From: Irineochytrium annulatum
Taxonomy: Eukaryota > Chytridiomycota > Chytridiomycetes > Chytridiales > Chytridiaceae
DNA length: 36,546 nucleotides
Reading direction: 5' to 3'
NCBI GenBank assembly: GCA_027600665.1
Contig: JADGJL010000157.1
Coordinates: 1 to 36,546, forward strand
The stretch's first letter is position 1. Each line of letters opens with the position of its first letter. Of the stretch, positions 22,360-32,441 are shown one piece after another. Under the pieces are notes generated by a model. It was not told the DNA's origin. It did not search any database and saw only the letters and a list, made by a program, of their open reading frames with translations. A program made the translations under genes and the position numbers.

Positions 22360-25300
22360 ATGATACCGTCCCCTGGCGGTTCTCGCTGCTGCCGCTTTCG
22401 CTGTCCCTCATCCGCTCCCGATGGCCTCCTCCTTACTCACACCTCATCTGCATCCTTGCGATCGACACTCACCACCCCGGCATTATCAGCGGTGCCGAGG
22501 CGGCGGAATTTGGCGTATCTTGCCCTCTTGACCGCAGCTCTGTCGCTGCCCCCATCATCGGCTGCTCGCGCATCAGTGAAGCCTGATGGGTTCAACATGG
22601 AGGCCGCTGGCCCCGTCCCCCTTCCATCAGGTACCTCTGCGACGGCCACTTTTAAAGAGAATGTCACATTACGGACGACCCTCATGAGTACGGCGCCGAC
22701 CCCGACGCCCGCCTCGGAGACGGTGCCCCCGCAGATGCGTCTTCTGTCGGCCGTGGCGACGGACACGGACGAAGGGAAAGTCTACATGCTGGGCGGGGCC
22801 GATTCGGCCGACGTCCTGGCGGGGACTGCCACCGACGCCGCGGTTCGGTGTTCCTCATCCGTCTTCTCCTACTCCCTGTTCACCGGTCGCTGGGATCCCG
22901 AGGGGTCTGTGCCGGCCATGCCGGAGGGGCTGTGCTGCCACACCGCGACGTACACGAACAGGACCATCTGGGTGTTTGGCGGCACGAACATTAACCCGTA
23001 CGAGGGCATGTCCACCGACAGTGAGTGGGCAACGCTTTGAACATGCCGATCACGCGCTAATCTCTCCGGTGGCAGACGTCAATAACCTGATGTACGTCTA
23101 CGACATTGCCCTCCAGGTTTGGACGACAAGGTATACGACGGTCCCCGCTCGCTTTAATCACGTCGCCAGCCTATCCGGCCGCAATCTCGTGGTGTTCGGC
23201 GGTCAAAATCATTTCTATAACACCCTCGGCGATCTGCATCTAATCGAACTGTCGGAAAGCGTCAACGTGACGTCCCGGCCAACCATTGACGCCGGATTGC
23301 CGAGGACGATGGCGGAGGCGGTTCAGTTGAGGGTGGGAGGGAATATTAAGCCCTCGGCCTTGTTTGTGTACGGGGGCCTGCACGCTGTGACGAACGGGTT
23401 GTCTTCCCAGCTCGTTCCTTACGGGGGGAACCAGTCCTGGTTCGCGTGGGATTTAGGGACGCTGGCCGACATCACCTACAACTCGTCGTTGTTTGAGTTT
23501 GGCGGCTACGCTTTCGCGGTTCCAACTACGACGACCACCTCGATGTTTTCGACAACCCCGGATGCAGTTCTCGACTCCGCGACGCTTACGACCGCAACGT
23601 CGTCCTCCCGTCACACTTCGCTGCCGAAAACTACGATGGGAGTGACGTCCATGGTTTCCCCTTTTCCCAGCACAGATCCTAAGTATGACGGCCCGACGAC
23701 GTCAGACGACGGAGGGCGTCTAGCTACAAACTTCGGCTTTGTGGCGAACACTGAGGGGACGATGGCGCTGCTGTATGGCGGAGGTGTCACCATCGACAAC
23801 ACGACGGTTTCGAACAAGCTGTGGATGTTGAACGCGACGGTGCAGGACAATTGGATGTGGTCGGAGTTGAGACCCACGCCAATTGCTGGCAGCGAGAGCG
23901 TTGAGCTTCCGACTGCGGTGTACGTGAGCGGGGTGTGGTTGAATGAGACAACCGTCTTCTTCTTCATCCCTGTAAGTGGTTTATTATTCGGACAAATTTT
24001 CTCTTCGCAAACTGATTGTTTACGCTGCAGTGGGATTCGGTTAAGAAGTCTGGCGGCCTTCTCATTTTCAACCCGTTGGAAAAAACATTTTACGTGCATA
24101 ACTCGACGACAATCTCCTCCAACAGCACCGACATTGCCGCGACAACATCGGTGACTTTATTAGCGTCCTCAAATGGACCCTACGCGCCGTCCCCACCAGT
24201 CATTGGCGGTCTTACCGCGGGCAGTCTCGCCTTGATTAGTCTTGGCTTCGTCGGCGCCTACTTCGTCATGAAGCGCGGCCGGTCGCTCCCCTTCAAACGC
24301 CGGCCCAACCCGCGCAAGCTCCCCGCTTCAACCGCCACCCCTCCCTCTCCGGTCGCTGCCAGCGTTTCCTTGGACCCCTTCCGCGATACGGCTAACATGA
24401 TACCCTTGGACAACGTAACCGAATCCACCACCGCCCGCCGCTCCCGTCAGTCAAGCACTACCTCCTCAAACCAGCTGCAACACCCGTCCCTCCCGCACTC
24501 GGCCCACTCGCTCCCGCGGTCGAGCCACTCCGCCGTTTCTCTCACCTTCCTGGCCTCACCGCTTCAGACGCAGCTGCATCCACCCATCGGCGGGAACCCG
24601 GCCTCGTCCACCCTCACCACCCGCGGTAGCGACGAGGACGCCGGCGGGACCAGCCCGCGCGCCCCAGCGCCCGCGTTTAGGCCCCCGAACAGGACCGTGA
24701 CGAGCCAGGCGCACAGGCGGCACGCGAGCTCGTCAGCGCTCGCGGATCTGCAGATCGCGGCGGCCGGCGTGGTCGTTGCACCCTCGTCAGCGGACCACGC
24801 GCTGCCGTCGTACGAGGACGCGGTTGTTGTCTCGCCGAGATCGTACACGAGGTCTTTCAGCGAGGGCGAACGGAACAGCGCGCGGGGGAATGGGGGTGGT
24901 GATGGCGGCGTTTTGATCGGAGACACGGGGGAGATGGTGGCACGGGGCCCGAACGGGGAGACGATTACGGGGCAGGGGAGGGTGGTGACGAGCCACGTGC
25001 CCGTCGGGAAGGAGGAGATCGAGCTGGTGAGATGTAACTCTCATGTAAGGTTTCGGGCCAGCTGTCTAACACATGTTTCTAAACATAGCGTGTCGGAGAT
25101 ATCGTCGGCCTATTCGAGGAGCCGGTCGCGGCCTATGGCTCGGGATCGACGTCATCCATGATCCGCGGCTACAACTTCGACTCGGGCCGCTCAGGCCTCT
25201 TCCCGCGCGACAACTACGTCCTCCTCCCCCGCAGTCTGTCCCACCACTCTGTTAACACGCTCGCGGGCGGCGGCGGCGGCAGCGGGGACGAAGGCGAGGT

Positions 25301-25739
25301 TACGCTGACGGGGCCGGTGCAGCCCGTGACTGCGAACGCGTACGCCGGGAACGTATCGTGGTGGAGGCGCCAAGCTGCGCTGGCGTTCCGGCGGGCTCAC
25401 AGCGCTGGAGCTTTGGGCGTTGCCGGCGCGGAGGAGGAGAACGAGAAGGGCGGTGGTGGGAGCTCGGTGGCGACAGACGGGGATGATATCTTTGCGAGTA
25501 TGCTGGCGGGTACGGAGCGGCCTGTGGTCACGTCGCCGAGCGCTGCGCTGTTGGGGATGCCGGGAAGCAACCAGGTGGGGTCGGTTGTGAGTGCCTTGAG
25601 GCCGATGGTTGTCATTTCTGCACCCGAAGGTAGTGCAGGCGTAGCAGACGATGGGATCCATAATGCCGAGGTGGTGGATGTGGAGGAAGGCCATGCGGAG
25701 GTCGCGGAGGGTGGGGAGGTCTTTATGGTCTCGCGATGA
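22360..25739 (+). CDS. Kelch-repeat single-pass membrane protein
   Basis: Join 22360-23020, 23076-23971, 24031-25026, 25089-25739; 1067 aa. Kelch-type beta-propeller blades are visible as VYMLGGAD, TIWVFGGTN, NLVVFGGQNHFYNTLGDLHL, ALFVYGGLHA and MALLYGGG. The extracellular half has many N-glycosylation sequons and Ser/Thr-rich stretches. A transmembrane helix (GGLTAGSLALISLGFVGAYF, about residue 578-598) is followed by a basic stop-transfer segment (KRGRSLPFKRR). A 465-residue Ser/Pro/Gly-rich cytoplasmic tail then carries LPSYEDAV, a PY-like motif of the kind bound by WW-domain ubiquitin ligases. This architecture is common in fungal surface sensors, but the function is unknown. The hydrophobic secretion signal (LAYLALLTAALSL) begins only at about residue 51, so the true start may lie in an unrecognised upstream exon. 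Codon use is GC-rich. Confidence 0.8.
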
Positions 25740-26373
25740 TATGTTACCTTGGCTTTGGCCGTCGCCGGACGCCATGTATAATTTTTGGACTTAAAAGTCG
25801 GGCGCTCTATTTTTATGCTTCACCGCGTTTCTCCAATCGCTTGATTTCGTTCTTTGTCCTACATTTTCGGGGACGGTCGTGTGTCTACTTTTTTCACTTT
25901 TAATAATAGACTCATCTTGCAGTACTTGCTTTCCGTGTTGGATACGATTTTCGCGTTTCTTGTACATCGTATGGCGACCTTACACTGCTCATATATATTT
26001 TTAACAGTAATGCAAAAGTAGCGGTCCTCACTTCAGCAAAAATAGAATGGAGAACGCTTTCACGCAAGGAGCGTGTTCGCAAAGCATAAAGGCAAGCATG
26101 TTTTCATTTTGGTGGAGGACGCGCTGTAGGCAACAAACAGATTCGAATTTCGGCGCGTGATTGAAAAGCAGTTCTTCCACAACCCTTTCTCCACGACGCG
26201 TCCATTCTATCGCCGCCCGCATGAGCAAAGCAAAGGTGGCTACCACGCGATTCAAAGGATAAGGGAGGAGGAACTCATGCACGCTGTCCACCCCTATCTC
26301 TCGACTGCCCTATATAAGATCACAGCGCGAGCTCCTCCCGTCAACAACACCGATCTCTCCTCCTGCATCCACC
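25740..26373. other. Gene-free stretch containing the FAS1 gene promoter
   Basis: This 634-bp interval is AT-rich near the kelch gene end and holds the promoter of the fasciclin gene at its right side, including a TATA box. A short minus-strand ORF (26028-26291) shows no domain and overlaps the promoter, so I do not call it. Confidence 0.55.
26311..26318 (+). promoter_or_regulatory. TATA box of the FAS1 gene
   Basis: TATATAAG lies 63 bp before the ATG at 26374, followed by a pyrimidine- and C-rich leader (CTCCTCC, ATCCACC). A good TATA box together with strongly biased C-ending codons suggests a highly and inducibly expressed gene. Confidence 0.65.
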
Positions 26374-27988
26374 ATGAGGTTCTCGGTTGCGTGCATCGTC
26401 GCTCTTTTCGTCGGCGCCAGCGCGGCCCCTGCCAGCTTCGACATCCTCGGCCAAACCATCGAGGTCACTCTCGGGAAGGGCCACAAGGGCCACGGCCACG
26501 GCCACCACCAAAAGGCCGCCACCGTCACGCCTTCCTACCCGGGCAAGCGCGTAAAGGGCTCCGTGTGGGAGGCCATTCGCGAGAATGAGCAGTTCTCAAA
26601 GTGGGTGTTCATCGTGTTCTACTTTGTCCACAACGCGATCTTAATTGTCCTCGACCGCGTTTTACAAAGGTTCGTCGAGATCGTTGAGCGCGAGAAGGGC
26701 CTCAAGGAAGAGTTTGAGAATGGCAACGAGATGACTATTTTCGTGCCGACCAATGATGCTATCGAGCGCCTTGAGGACCGCCAGCGCTCCATCCTCGGCG
26801 AGAACGACCGCGGCCTCGACTTCTACCAGGTCGTCCAGTACCACATCGTTAACAGCCAGGAGATTGACGAGGACAAGTTCTTTGACGGCATGCTGCTGAA
26901 GACCAACCTCGAACTCGAGCAGCTCAATGGTCAGCCCCAAAGGATCCGCGTCTCGCGCTTCGGCTCGCAGATCACCCTTGTGTGTTATTTTTGCTACCTT
27001 CGCCGCATCCCATGCATTCTTACCCTCTTTTACGTTGTAAAACAGAACATGTACTCCCGCGTCATCACCTCCATGCAGGAGCAGGCCGACAACGGCGCCA
27101 TCTGGGCCATCGACAGCGTCCTGATCCCCCCGCTCCCGATGATGGACCTTCTTTTCTCTCTCCCGACGAAGTTCTCGACCTCCATCGCCGCCATCTATCG
27201 CGCGGGCCTCGAGAACGAGATCAACTCGTGGATGGGCGAAAGCGGCATGACGCTCTTCATGCCCGACAACGGCGCCTGGAAGAGCTTGGGTATGCAGAAC
27301 GTCTACTACCTCTTCTCGGAGGGGGGCAAGGACGACTTGAAGAAAATTTTGCAATACCACGTGAGTAATTTGGCCCCGGCTGATCTAGACCACGTATTGA
27401 CGTAATTTGCCCACAACAGATCTGCGACGAGCTCGTCTACACCACCAAGCTTATGCGCGAGGAGAAGGTTGAGATTGGCACCAAGTACAACGGCGTCCAG
27501 CTCGAGATCGAGGCCCGCGAGCGTCGCGGCGCCCGCCAGTCCCCCCTTAACCGCGACCGTAAGGACGGCCACCGTGGCGACCGCGACCGCGACGGCCGCC
27601 GCAGGGATCGCGACGGCCGTCACGGTGGGCACGACGACGATGATGAGGACCGCGACCGTGACGGCCGTCGACGTGGTGGACACAGGGGTGACCGCGACCG
27701 TGATGGAGGCCGTCGCGGGGACCGCGGTGATAGGAAGCGTGTTACTAAGGAGGAGGACGATCAGGACGAGGAGCTTATGCGCCCGCACGACTTTGTGTTT
27801 GTTATCAACGACGGCGAGGCGAGGGTTGACGTGAGTTCATCATTTGCGTTTTGTGACGATATGCTTGTCGCTGACCTTCCTTTTCTTAGTTCCCCGATGG
27901 CCTTAGTGAGAACGGCGTCGTTCACGTCATCTCCAACGTTCTCATCCCCGAGGACGTCACCCTGCCCGACGAGGACTGCATGGAGTAA
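26374..27988 (+). CDS. Secreted fasciclin (FAS1) domain protein
   Basis: Join 26374-26600, 26670-26979, 27046-27360, 27420-27830, 27890-27988; 453 aa. It starts with a signal peptide (MRFSVACIVALFVGASAAPA), then a His/Gly-rich linker (GKGHKGHGHGHHQK), then two FAS1 domains. Domain 1 shows TIFVPTNDAIERL, the YH motif in VVQYHIV, and IWAIDSVLIPP. Domain 2 shows TLFMPDNGAWKSL, LQYHICDE and VVHVISNVLIPED. FAS1 domains mediate cell adhesion or matrix interactions, so the protein is probably secreted or wall-associated; no GPI signal or transmembrane helix follows domain 2. The first two introns (69 and 66 nt) are stop-free multiples of three, and reading through them would insert 23 and 22 hydrophobic residues inside domain 1. 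An Arg/Asp/Gly-rich insert interrupts domain 2. The ATG context (CACCATGAGG) is good. Confidence 0.9.
27551..27738 (+). repeat. Degenerate GC-rich repeat coding an Arg/Asp/Gly tract
   Basis: Within the fourth exon of the FAS1 gene, units like CGCGACCGTGACGGCCGT recur with small changes and encode alternating RDRDGRR, HRGDRD and GGHDDDDED. The tract sits between the YH motif and the last conserved strand of the second FAS1 domain, so it is an insertion into that domain. Confidence 0.75.
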
Positions 27989-28090
27989 ATTCCCTGGTTC
28001 TCATTTGTGTATAGTCTGTGTATTTTTCTTGTCAATGTATCCTTTTGTAAAGTGAAGTGTAGTTGAAGTGTGCACTTGCGTCTACGACGG

Positions 28091-28096
28091 AATAAA
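28091..28096 (+). terminator. Probable polyadenylation signal of the FAS1 gene
   Basis: AATAAA about 100 bp after the stop codon, preceded by T-rich sequence with TTTTTCTTG and TTTTGTAA elements. Confidence 0.4.
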
Positions 28097-28416
28097 ATAT
28101 TCCATAACGGAGAGGGTGTTTACGTTGTTTTCTGGTGATTGATCAATAAATGTGTCTACTTAAAAGCTTGTACTTCATTCACATTCGCGGGTGCTTCATC
28201 CTTGAACTTTTTCAGGAATGAAAATAATTGCCACTTTTTTTCAGAGCAAGATATGCTCTCAAATGTTTCTTTCAGGTTGGGGTGGTCAGAAAGAACAATC
28301 GTCAAATACACGGGTGCAGCGATCGGTCTGGTCTATAAGTGGTCCCAGAAAGTGAGGCGATCGCGGGGTGCAGGTCAAGCTACCAATAATGTTGGTCGAG
28401 GCGTCGGCGGGTTTCC

Positions 28417-28446
28417 GTGCCCGGCCGTCCAGTGCCCGGCCGTCCA
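28417..28446. repeat. Perfect 15-bp tandem duplication
   Basis: GTGCCCGGCCGTCCA occurs twice, head to tail, with no spacer. Each copy contains the palindromic core CGGCCG. It lies 155-184 bp upstream of the ATG at 28601. Confidence 0.85.
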
Positions 28447-28600
28447 CGAATAGATCACCACAACATTCACATTCGACCCTTCCGGTCGCTTGGCGGCTGC
28501 ATCGCCGCCAGCAGGAAACACGTTGAGCGCCTCTTTCGGGTCTCCCTTATTGACTTCAATCCCCGTCATTAGCATCTCGCTACTTCTCGACCATCTACCC

Positions 28601-29764
28601 ATGCCCTCGATGAACCTCGGCCGCAGCCTCAACCCCTCCGCCGCCATGAGCGGCCAGAACTCGCCCCAGTCCAAGGCATTCCAAAACTCTTTCGATAAGA
28701 TCGTCCAGGAGCAGCAGAAGGCGGCCCTTGCTGCTGCAAAAGCCGCCTCCGCCAACCCCTCCAATTCCTCGGCCACCACCGGCGGCGCCGCTGCTGCTGC
28801 TGCCGCCGCCAATGTTTCCAACAGCAATGAGACCTCGCCTGGTGCCGGTGCTCCCCCGGCACCCGGCGGCGCCGCGCCCAGCCCCCCGACCACCTCTGAC
28901 ATCGAGCTGAAGATGATGACGACCTTCAAGAAGTTTTGCAAACTCGTGGAAAGCGGTATGGATCCATTGCCTCTTTTTATGTTTAAATACTTAATTTTTA
29001 ACTTGCTGACAACAGGCACCAAGGAGGCCCTTCACACGAAGTCCAAAACCGGCATGCTCCATTCCGCCTCCTCTTCCTCCGACTCCCTCCTAGCCGTTCC
29101 CGGCACATCCGGCGCCGGTGGCACCTCCCCTCGCGCCAACCTCCGCCCGGACGCAAGCCCCTCGCTCATCAACCACCGCAATGTCCGCCGTACCTCGTCC
29201 GGCCGCGTCCGCGCCGTCGGCCGAACGGCCACCTGCTACATGGCCCGTGAGGGAGCCCACAAGCTCCGCATCACCATCGAGGCTAGGCTGAGGGCCGACG
29301 CGCACGACCCGAACCCGGGCACGTCCAGCATCAACGTCGCTGGCGCGTTCGGCGCCAACACGTCCGGTGACAACCTCGGCGGGACGAGCACGGGGTCGCT
29401 CGTTATCGCTTCCCTGTCGCTCGAGGATCAGGCCCGCGAGGTCAGGGACGCCATCTCGACCATGGTCAAGGCGTTGCCGCCTCTGATTCCGGGCACGCCC
29501 ATCATCGTCGTCTTCAACGCGATTTTGGAGCACGAGCCCGAGGACGAGGGGAACGACATCCAGCGGGCATTCAGCTGGAGGACGCAGGTGGCCACGCCGG
29601 ACGGAAAGGAGAGGCTGGAGGAGAAGCAGAAGGAGCTTGAGGAGGCCTTCAAGGCGCAGGGCGTCAGCCTGGCGACAACGAAGGTGCAGCAGGAGAAGCC
29701 GAGCGGGTTTGGGTTCTTCTTTGGGAAGGAGAAAGGGAAGAGCGCAGCATCGCTTGTTAGCTAG
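28601..29764 (+). CDS. Ala/Ser-rich protein of unknown function
   Basis: Join 28601-28955 and 29016-29764; 367 aa. I do not recognise a domain. The N-terminal 110 residues are low complexity (poly-Ala, Ser, Pro, Gly), containing KIVQEQQKAALAAAKAA. A short helical segment, ELKMMTTFKKFCKLVESG, straddles the intron. A Ser-rich basic part (HRNVRRTSSGRVRAVGR) follows, then an apparently ordered region with SLEDQAREVRDAISTMVKAL, IPGTPIIVVFNAILE and AFSWRTQ, and finally a charged coiled coil and a Lys/Gly/Phe-rich end (GFGFFFGKEKGK). No signal peptide or transmembrane helix is seen. The intron is 60 nt, stop-free and phase 1. The frame opens upstream without an ATG before 28601; a second ATG is at 28610. 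Confidence 0.75.
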   Translation: MPSMNLGRSLNPSAAMSGQNSPQSKAFQNSFDKIVQEQQKAALAAAKAASANPSNSSATTGGAAAAAAAANVSNSNETSPGAGAPPAPGGAAPSPPTTSDIELKMMTTFKKFCKLVESGMDPLPLFMFKYLIFNLLTTGTKEALHTKSKTGMLHSASSSSDSLLAVPGTSGAGGTSPRANLRPDASPSLINHRNVRRTSSGRVRAVGRTATCYMAREGAHKLRITIEARLRADAHDPNPGTSSINVAGAFGANTSGDNLGGTSTGSLVIASLSLEDQAREVRDAISTMVKALPPLIPGTPIIVVFNAILEHEPEDEGNDIQRAFSWRTQVATPDGKERLEEKQKELEEAFKAQGVSLATTKVQQEKPSGFGFFFGKEKGKSAASLVS

Positions 29765-31386
29765 ACGTACGTTTGCGCATGGCGGCGGAGGCTTCTTTTC
29801 TTTTTTTTAGTTTTGGTGTGCTTGTTTAGCGTCGTGTACTTATTGGCGTCCTTTCTCAGTTTTACTTGCCGGTTCCGTTTCTTCCGTATCTTCGCATGAG
29901 CCCGGTATTTATTATGATACTCAATAGTAATATATGTCGCAATTATCTACGTAACGTGTTTGAGGTCTGATTGCTATCATTCCCTCGTACCTGTTAGTAA
30001 TTAAAAAAGAGCTTTTCACAGACGTTCCGCAGTCGAGGTGATTATTCCGGCAGCCAGAACTCATCACGAGAAACAGGAATGTTCCAGCTTCTTTCTTAGC
30101 AAGGCCTGCGGTCTTCACTTCCAGTTAAAGTAGTGATGGAAAAGCACGACACCAGAGTACAATTCTATGTGAAATTTTTAGGGAATCCATTTTTATTCAT
30201 GAAACAAGAACCAAGTAATTAAGGTTGCAAGACCCCGATATAAGTAATCGTAAAACCTCGCAATAAGTATATACCGCTGTAGGAAGAGCGAGAAGTCGAA
30301 AAGGAACAAACCTCGCCTAGCAACCCTTTTCGAGAGACGAAGGAAAAGGGTGAGGATCAATAACCGTCAGCACGTCTCAAGTGTAACAGAGCAATTATCA
30401 GAGACTCCACTCGGCAGGGAAGGAGGAGAGAAAAAAAACAAATAAACAAAGCAAAAATAACAAGAACAAAACAAACCAACCGAAAAAATACAAAAAAAAA
30501 ACTCCGAGGCCTCGGGGGTCACGCATGGGCAGGCTCCTGAACGGCCCCGAGTGTGGTGATTCGAATTTAAGGTGGGCCCTGCGGGAGCTTGCACTTCGAC
30601 CTCGCTTGGGCTTCCCACGTCGCGCTCGAGCCGATGCCCTGGGTGTAAGATCGCTCCTCTAATCCCCCTGATACGGCCACGACCCGACGTTGCCAACAGA
30701 GACGGGGTCGTGGGAGTCCCTGCCGGGGCCTGCGGAGGCGTCGCCACCGTCGCATCGCGATGGATGGGTTACGCGATGTGGGAAGCACCGTCAAATGAGT
30801 CGGTTTCTCACCAAAACGAGGCCCAGACGATCAATGATGGGTACCTTCGAAGCCACCCGCGCCTAGAGCTGGCCTGAGGAGCCTCAACAACCTCGGTCGC
30901 GCGAGCGGACACCGCCGGCTGGGTGACCACGCTGTCAGCCCTGCTGACGGGACCCCAAGCGCGGGCTGCGGGCAACGCCTGGGCCTCTGCGGGACACGGC
31001 TGCAGCCCGATCATCGGCGAGGTCATCGGCGCGCCGCCCCGTAGCTCCGCCCCGCTCGATGCAGGAAGCGCTTAGAAACGCGGAACACAACATGCCCGCA
31101 GTAGAATTTCGCGATGAAGCGGATCGGAACTGGGGAGGCCAACGTCGCGGACGGCCTTCATAACGGTGGTAGCGACCTCCGTCCGCGGCCGTCGGAGCTG
31201 GAATGATCGGGGTCGCACAAGTTACCAGCGCTCTCCTCACTCCATCCCGACCTGCGAGGCGGTCGCGGACTTCGCGAATCGACGCTTTATAAAAAGGGTG
31301 CTCGCCGTCCTCTCATCCTCACCAACTTCCTTGAACCATCTCCTGCCTCCAGCAACTTCCCATATCCCATCCCGACCCCTACCGCA
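29765..31386. other. Gene-free stretch, 1.6 kb
   Basis: The first 750 bp are AT-rich and include an A-rich tract on the plus strand (about 30430-30502). The rest is GC-rich up to the GST promoter. Several ORFs of 65-126 codons exist on both strands, but they overlap one another and have no recognisable domain or convincing start; one of them translates the A-rich tract into Phe/Cys repeats. No tRNA, transposon or tandem array is seen. Confidence 0.5.
31288..31296 (+). promoter_or_regulatory. TATA box of the GST-like gene
   Basis: TATAAAAAG lies 91 bp upstream of the ATG at 31387, followed by a pyrimidine-rich leader. It is the best TATA match in the right part of the window besides that of the FAS1 gene. 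Confidence 0.6.
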
Positions 31387-32102
31387 ATGACGAACACAAA
31401 GATTCAGTTCTTCGACATCGCCAGCCAGCAGCAGCCCCATTCCTGGAACCCCAACACCGTCAAGACGCGTCTCGCGCTCAACTACAAGCAAATCGACCAC
31501 CACACGACCTTTCTGTCCTACCAAAGATCGCCCCGACCTTGACCGCCCTCGGCGCGACGCCCAACAAGGGCTTCGCCAAGCCGTACACGCTGCCCGCCAT
31601 CGAGCATGACGGCAAGTGCATGATGGACTCCTACCCGATCGCGGTCCATCTCGACGTCGCGTTCCCGGGCTCGCCGGCGCTGTTCCTGACGCCCGAGTCG
31701 CGTGTCACGGCACAACTTGTCCAGGCCGCGCTGGACGCCAAGATTTTCCCACTGGCGCGTCGGCTCGTGCTGTACCGCGTGCCCACGATTCTCGACGAGG
31801 ACGGCGGCGAGTATTTTGCCGAGGACCGCGCCAAGATGCTGGGGAAGAGGCTTGAGGAGATGGTCGAGGACCCCGAGCGGGATTGGAAGGCGATGGAGGT
31901 GGAGATGGCCACTTTGGGGAAGCTGTGGTGTGTTAACGACGGGCCGTTCTTGGCCGGCGACGTTACCACGTACGCCGACTTCGTCATGATGAGTGCGCTG
32001 GTGTTCTTCGTTAGGATGGGAGAGGAGAGGGTGTTGAGGATGGGCCAGGATAACTCCTTTGCTAAGTTGTGGAGGGCTTGCGAGGGATGGCTGCAGGAAT
32101 GA
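31387..32102 (+). CDS. Glutathione S-transferase-like protein, apparent frameshift
   Basis: Two frames of one gene: 31387 to about 31521 encodes the thioredoxin-like N-terminus (IQFFDIAS then SWNPNTVKTRLALNYK), typical of the fungal GST group that includes UstS-like enzymes. From about 31521 to 32102 a different frame continues without a gap: KIAPTLTALGATPNKG, YTLPAIEHDG, MDSYPIAVHLD, then the all-helical C-terminal domain ending CEGWLQE. The first frame stops at 31540. The switch needs one extra base in a C-containing run near 31519-31522, and no usable GT-AG intron fits there. So this is either a sequencing error or a recent inactivating deletion. High GC3 and a TATA box suggest it was, or is, well expressed. 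Such enzymes conjugate glutathione or act in secondary metabolism; the substrate is unknown. Confidence 0.75.
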
Positions 32103-32441
32103 TTTCCCGTACGGAGGCTTCTATTTGGTTCGCCTGAAAGAGATATGATATTGCGGTTTTTGCAGCTAGCTTTGAATACACATGTGTAGTGACTCTTATG
32201 TGCAAATGCACAGTCTTATCCCGCGACTTGCTGCCGCGGAGGTTTAGAAAAACCATTAACGCAGTGCGCGGAAGTTGGTCCGCGTCCAGACTCTCTGGTC
32301 TCGCCGCGGGCTCGTGTTTGCTAAGCCCCCTCGTCCTCCCCAGCCGGCCCTGCACTCTTCGACCCCTTTCACCGCCGCGGCTCGTCCACCAAGTAGTTGC
32401 CCCGATTTATCACCAACCTCATGCACCTCTGGCGCACTTCC
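32103..32441. other. Convergent intergenic region, GST / CMC4
   Basis: The 339 bp between two facing stop codons should hold both 3' UTRs. No ORF with recognisable features and no repeat is seen. Confidence 0.5.

Larger units (their letters stand above)
27989..28600. other. Gene-free stretch between the FAS1 gene and the next gene
   Basis: This holds the FAS1 3' UTR with its probable polyadenylation signal and the promoter of the Ala/Ser-rich gene. A TATAAG-like sequence lies at 28334, but it is about 270 bp from the next ATG, so its role is doubtful. A perfect 15-bp tandem duplication is annotated separately. Confidence 0.5.

Noticed and set aside
26028..26291. Minus-strand ORF of 87 codons upstream of the FAS1 gene
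   Set aside because: No recognisable motif, and it sits in a promoter region close to the TATA box.
26662..27360. Long minus-strand ORF opposite the FAS1 gene
   Set aside because: Mirror of a strongly codon-biased sense gene; no domain, and it ignores the sense introns.
30367..30747. Minus-strand ORF of 126 codons
   Set aside because: Half of it translates an A-rich tract into Phe/Cys repeats, the rest is overlapped by other frames of equal quality, and no domain is seen.
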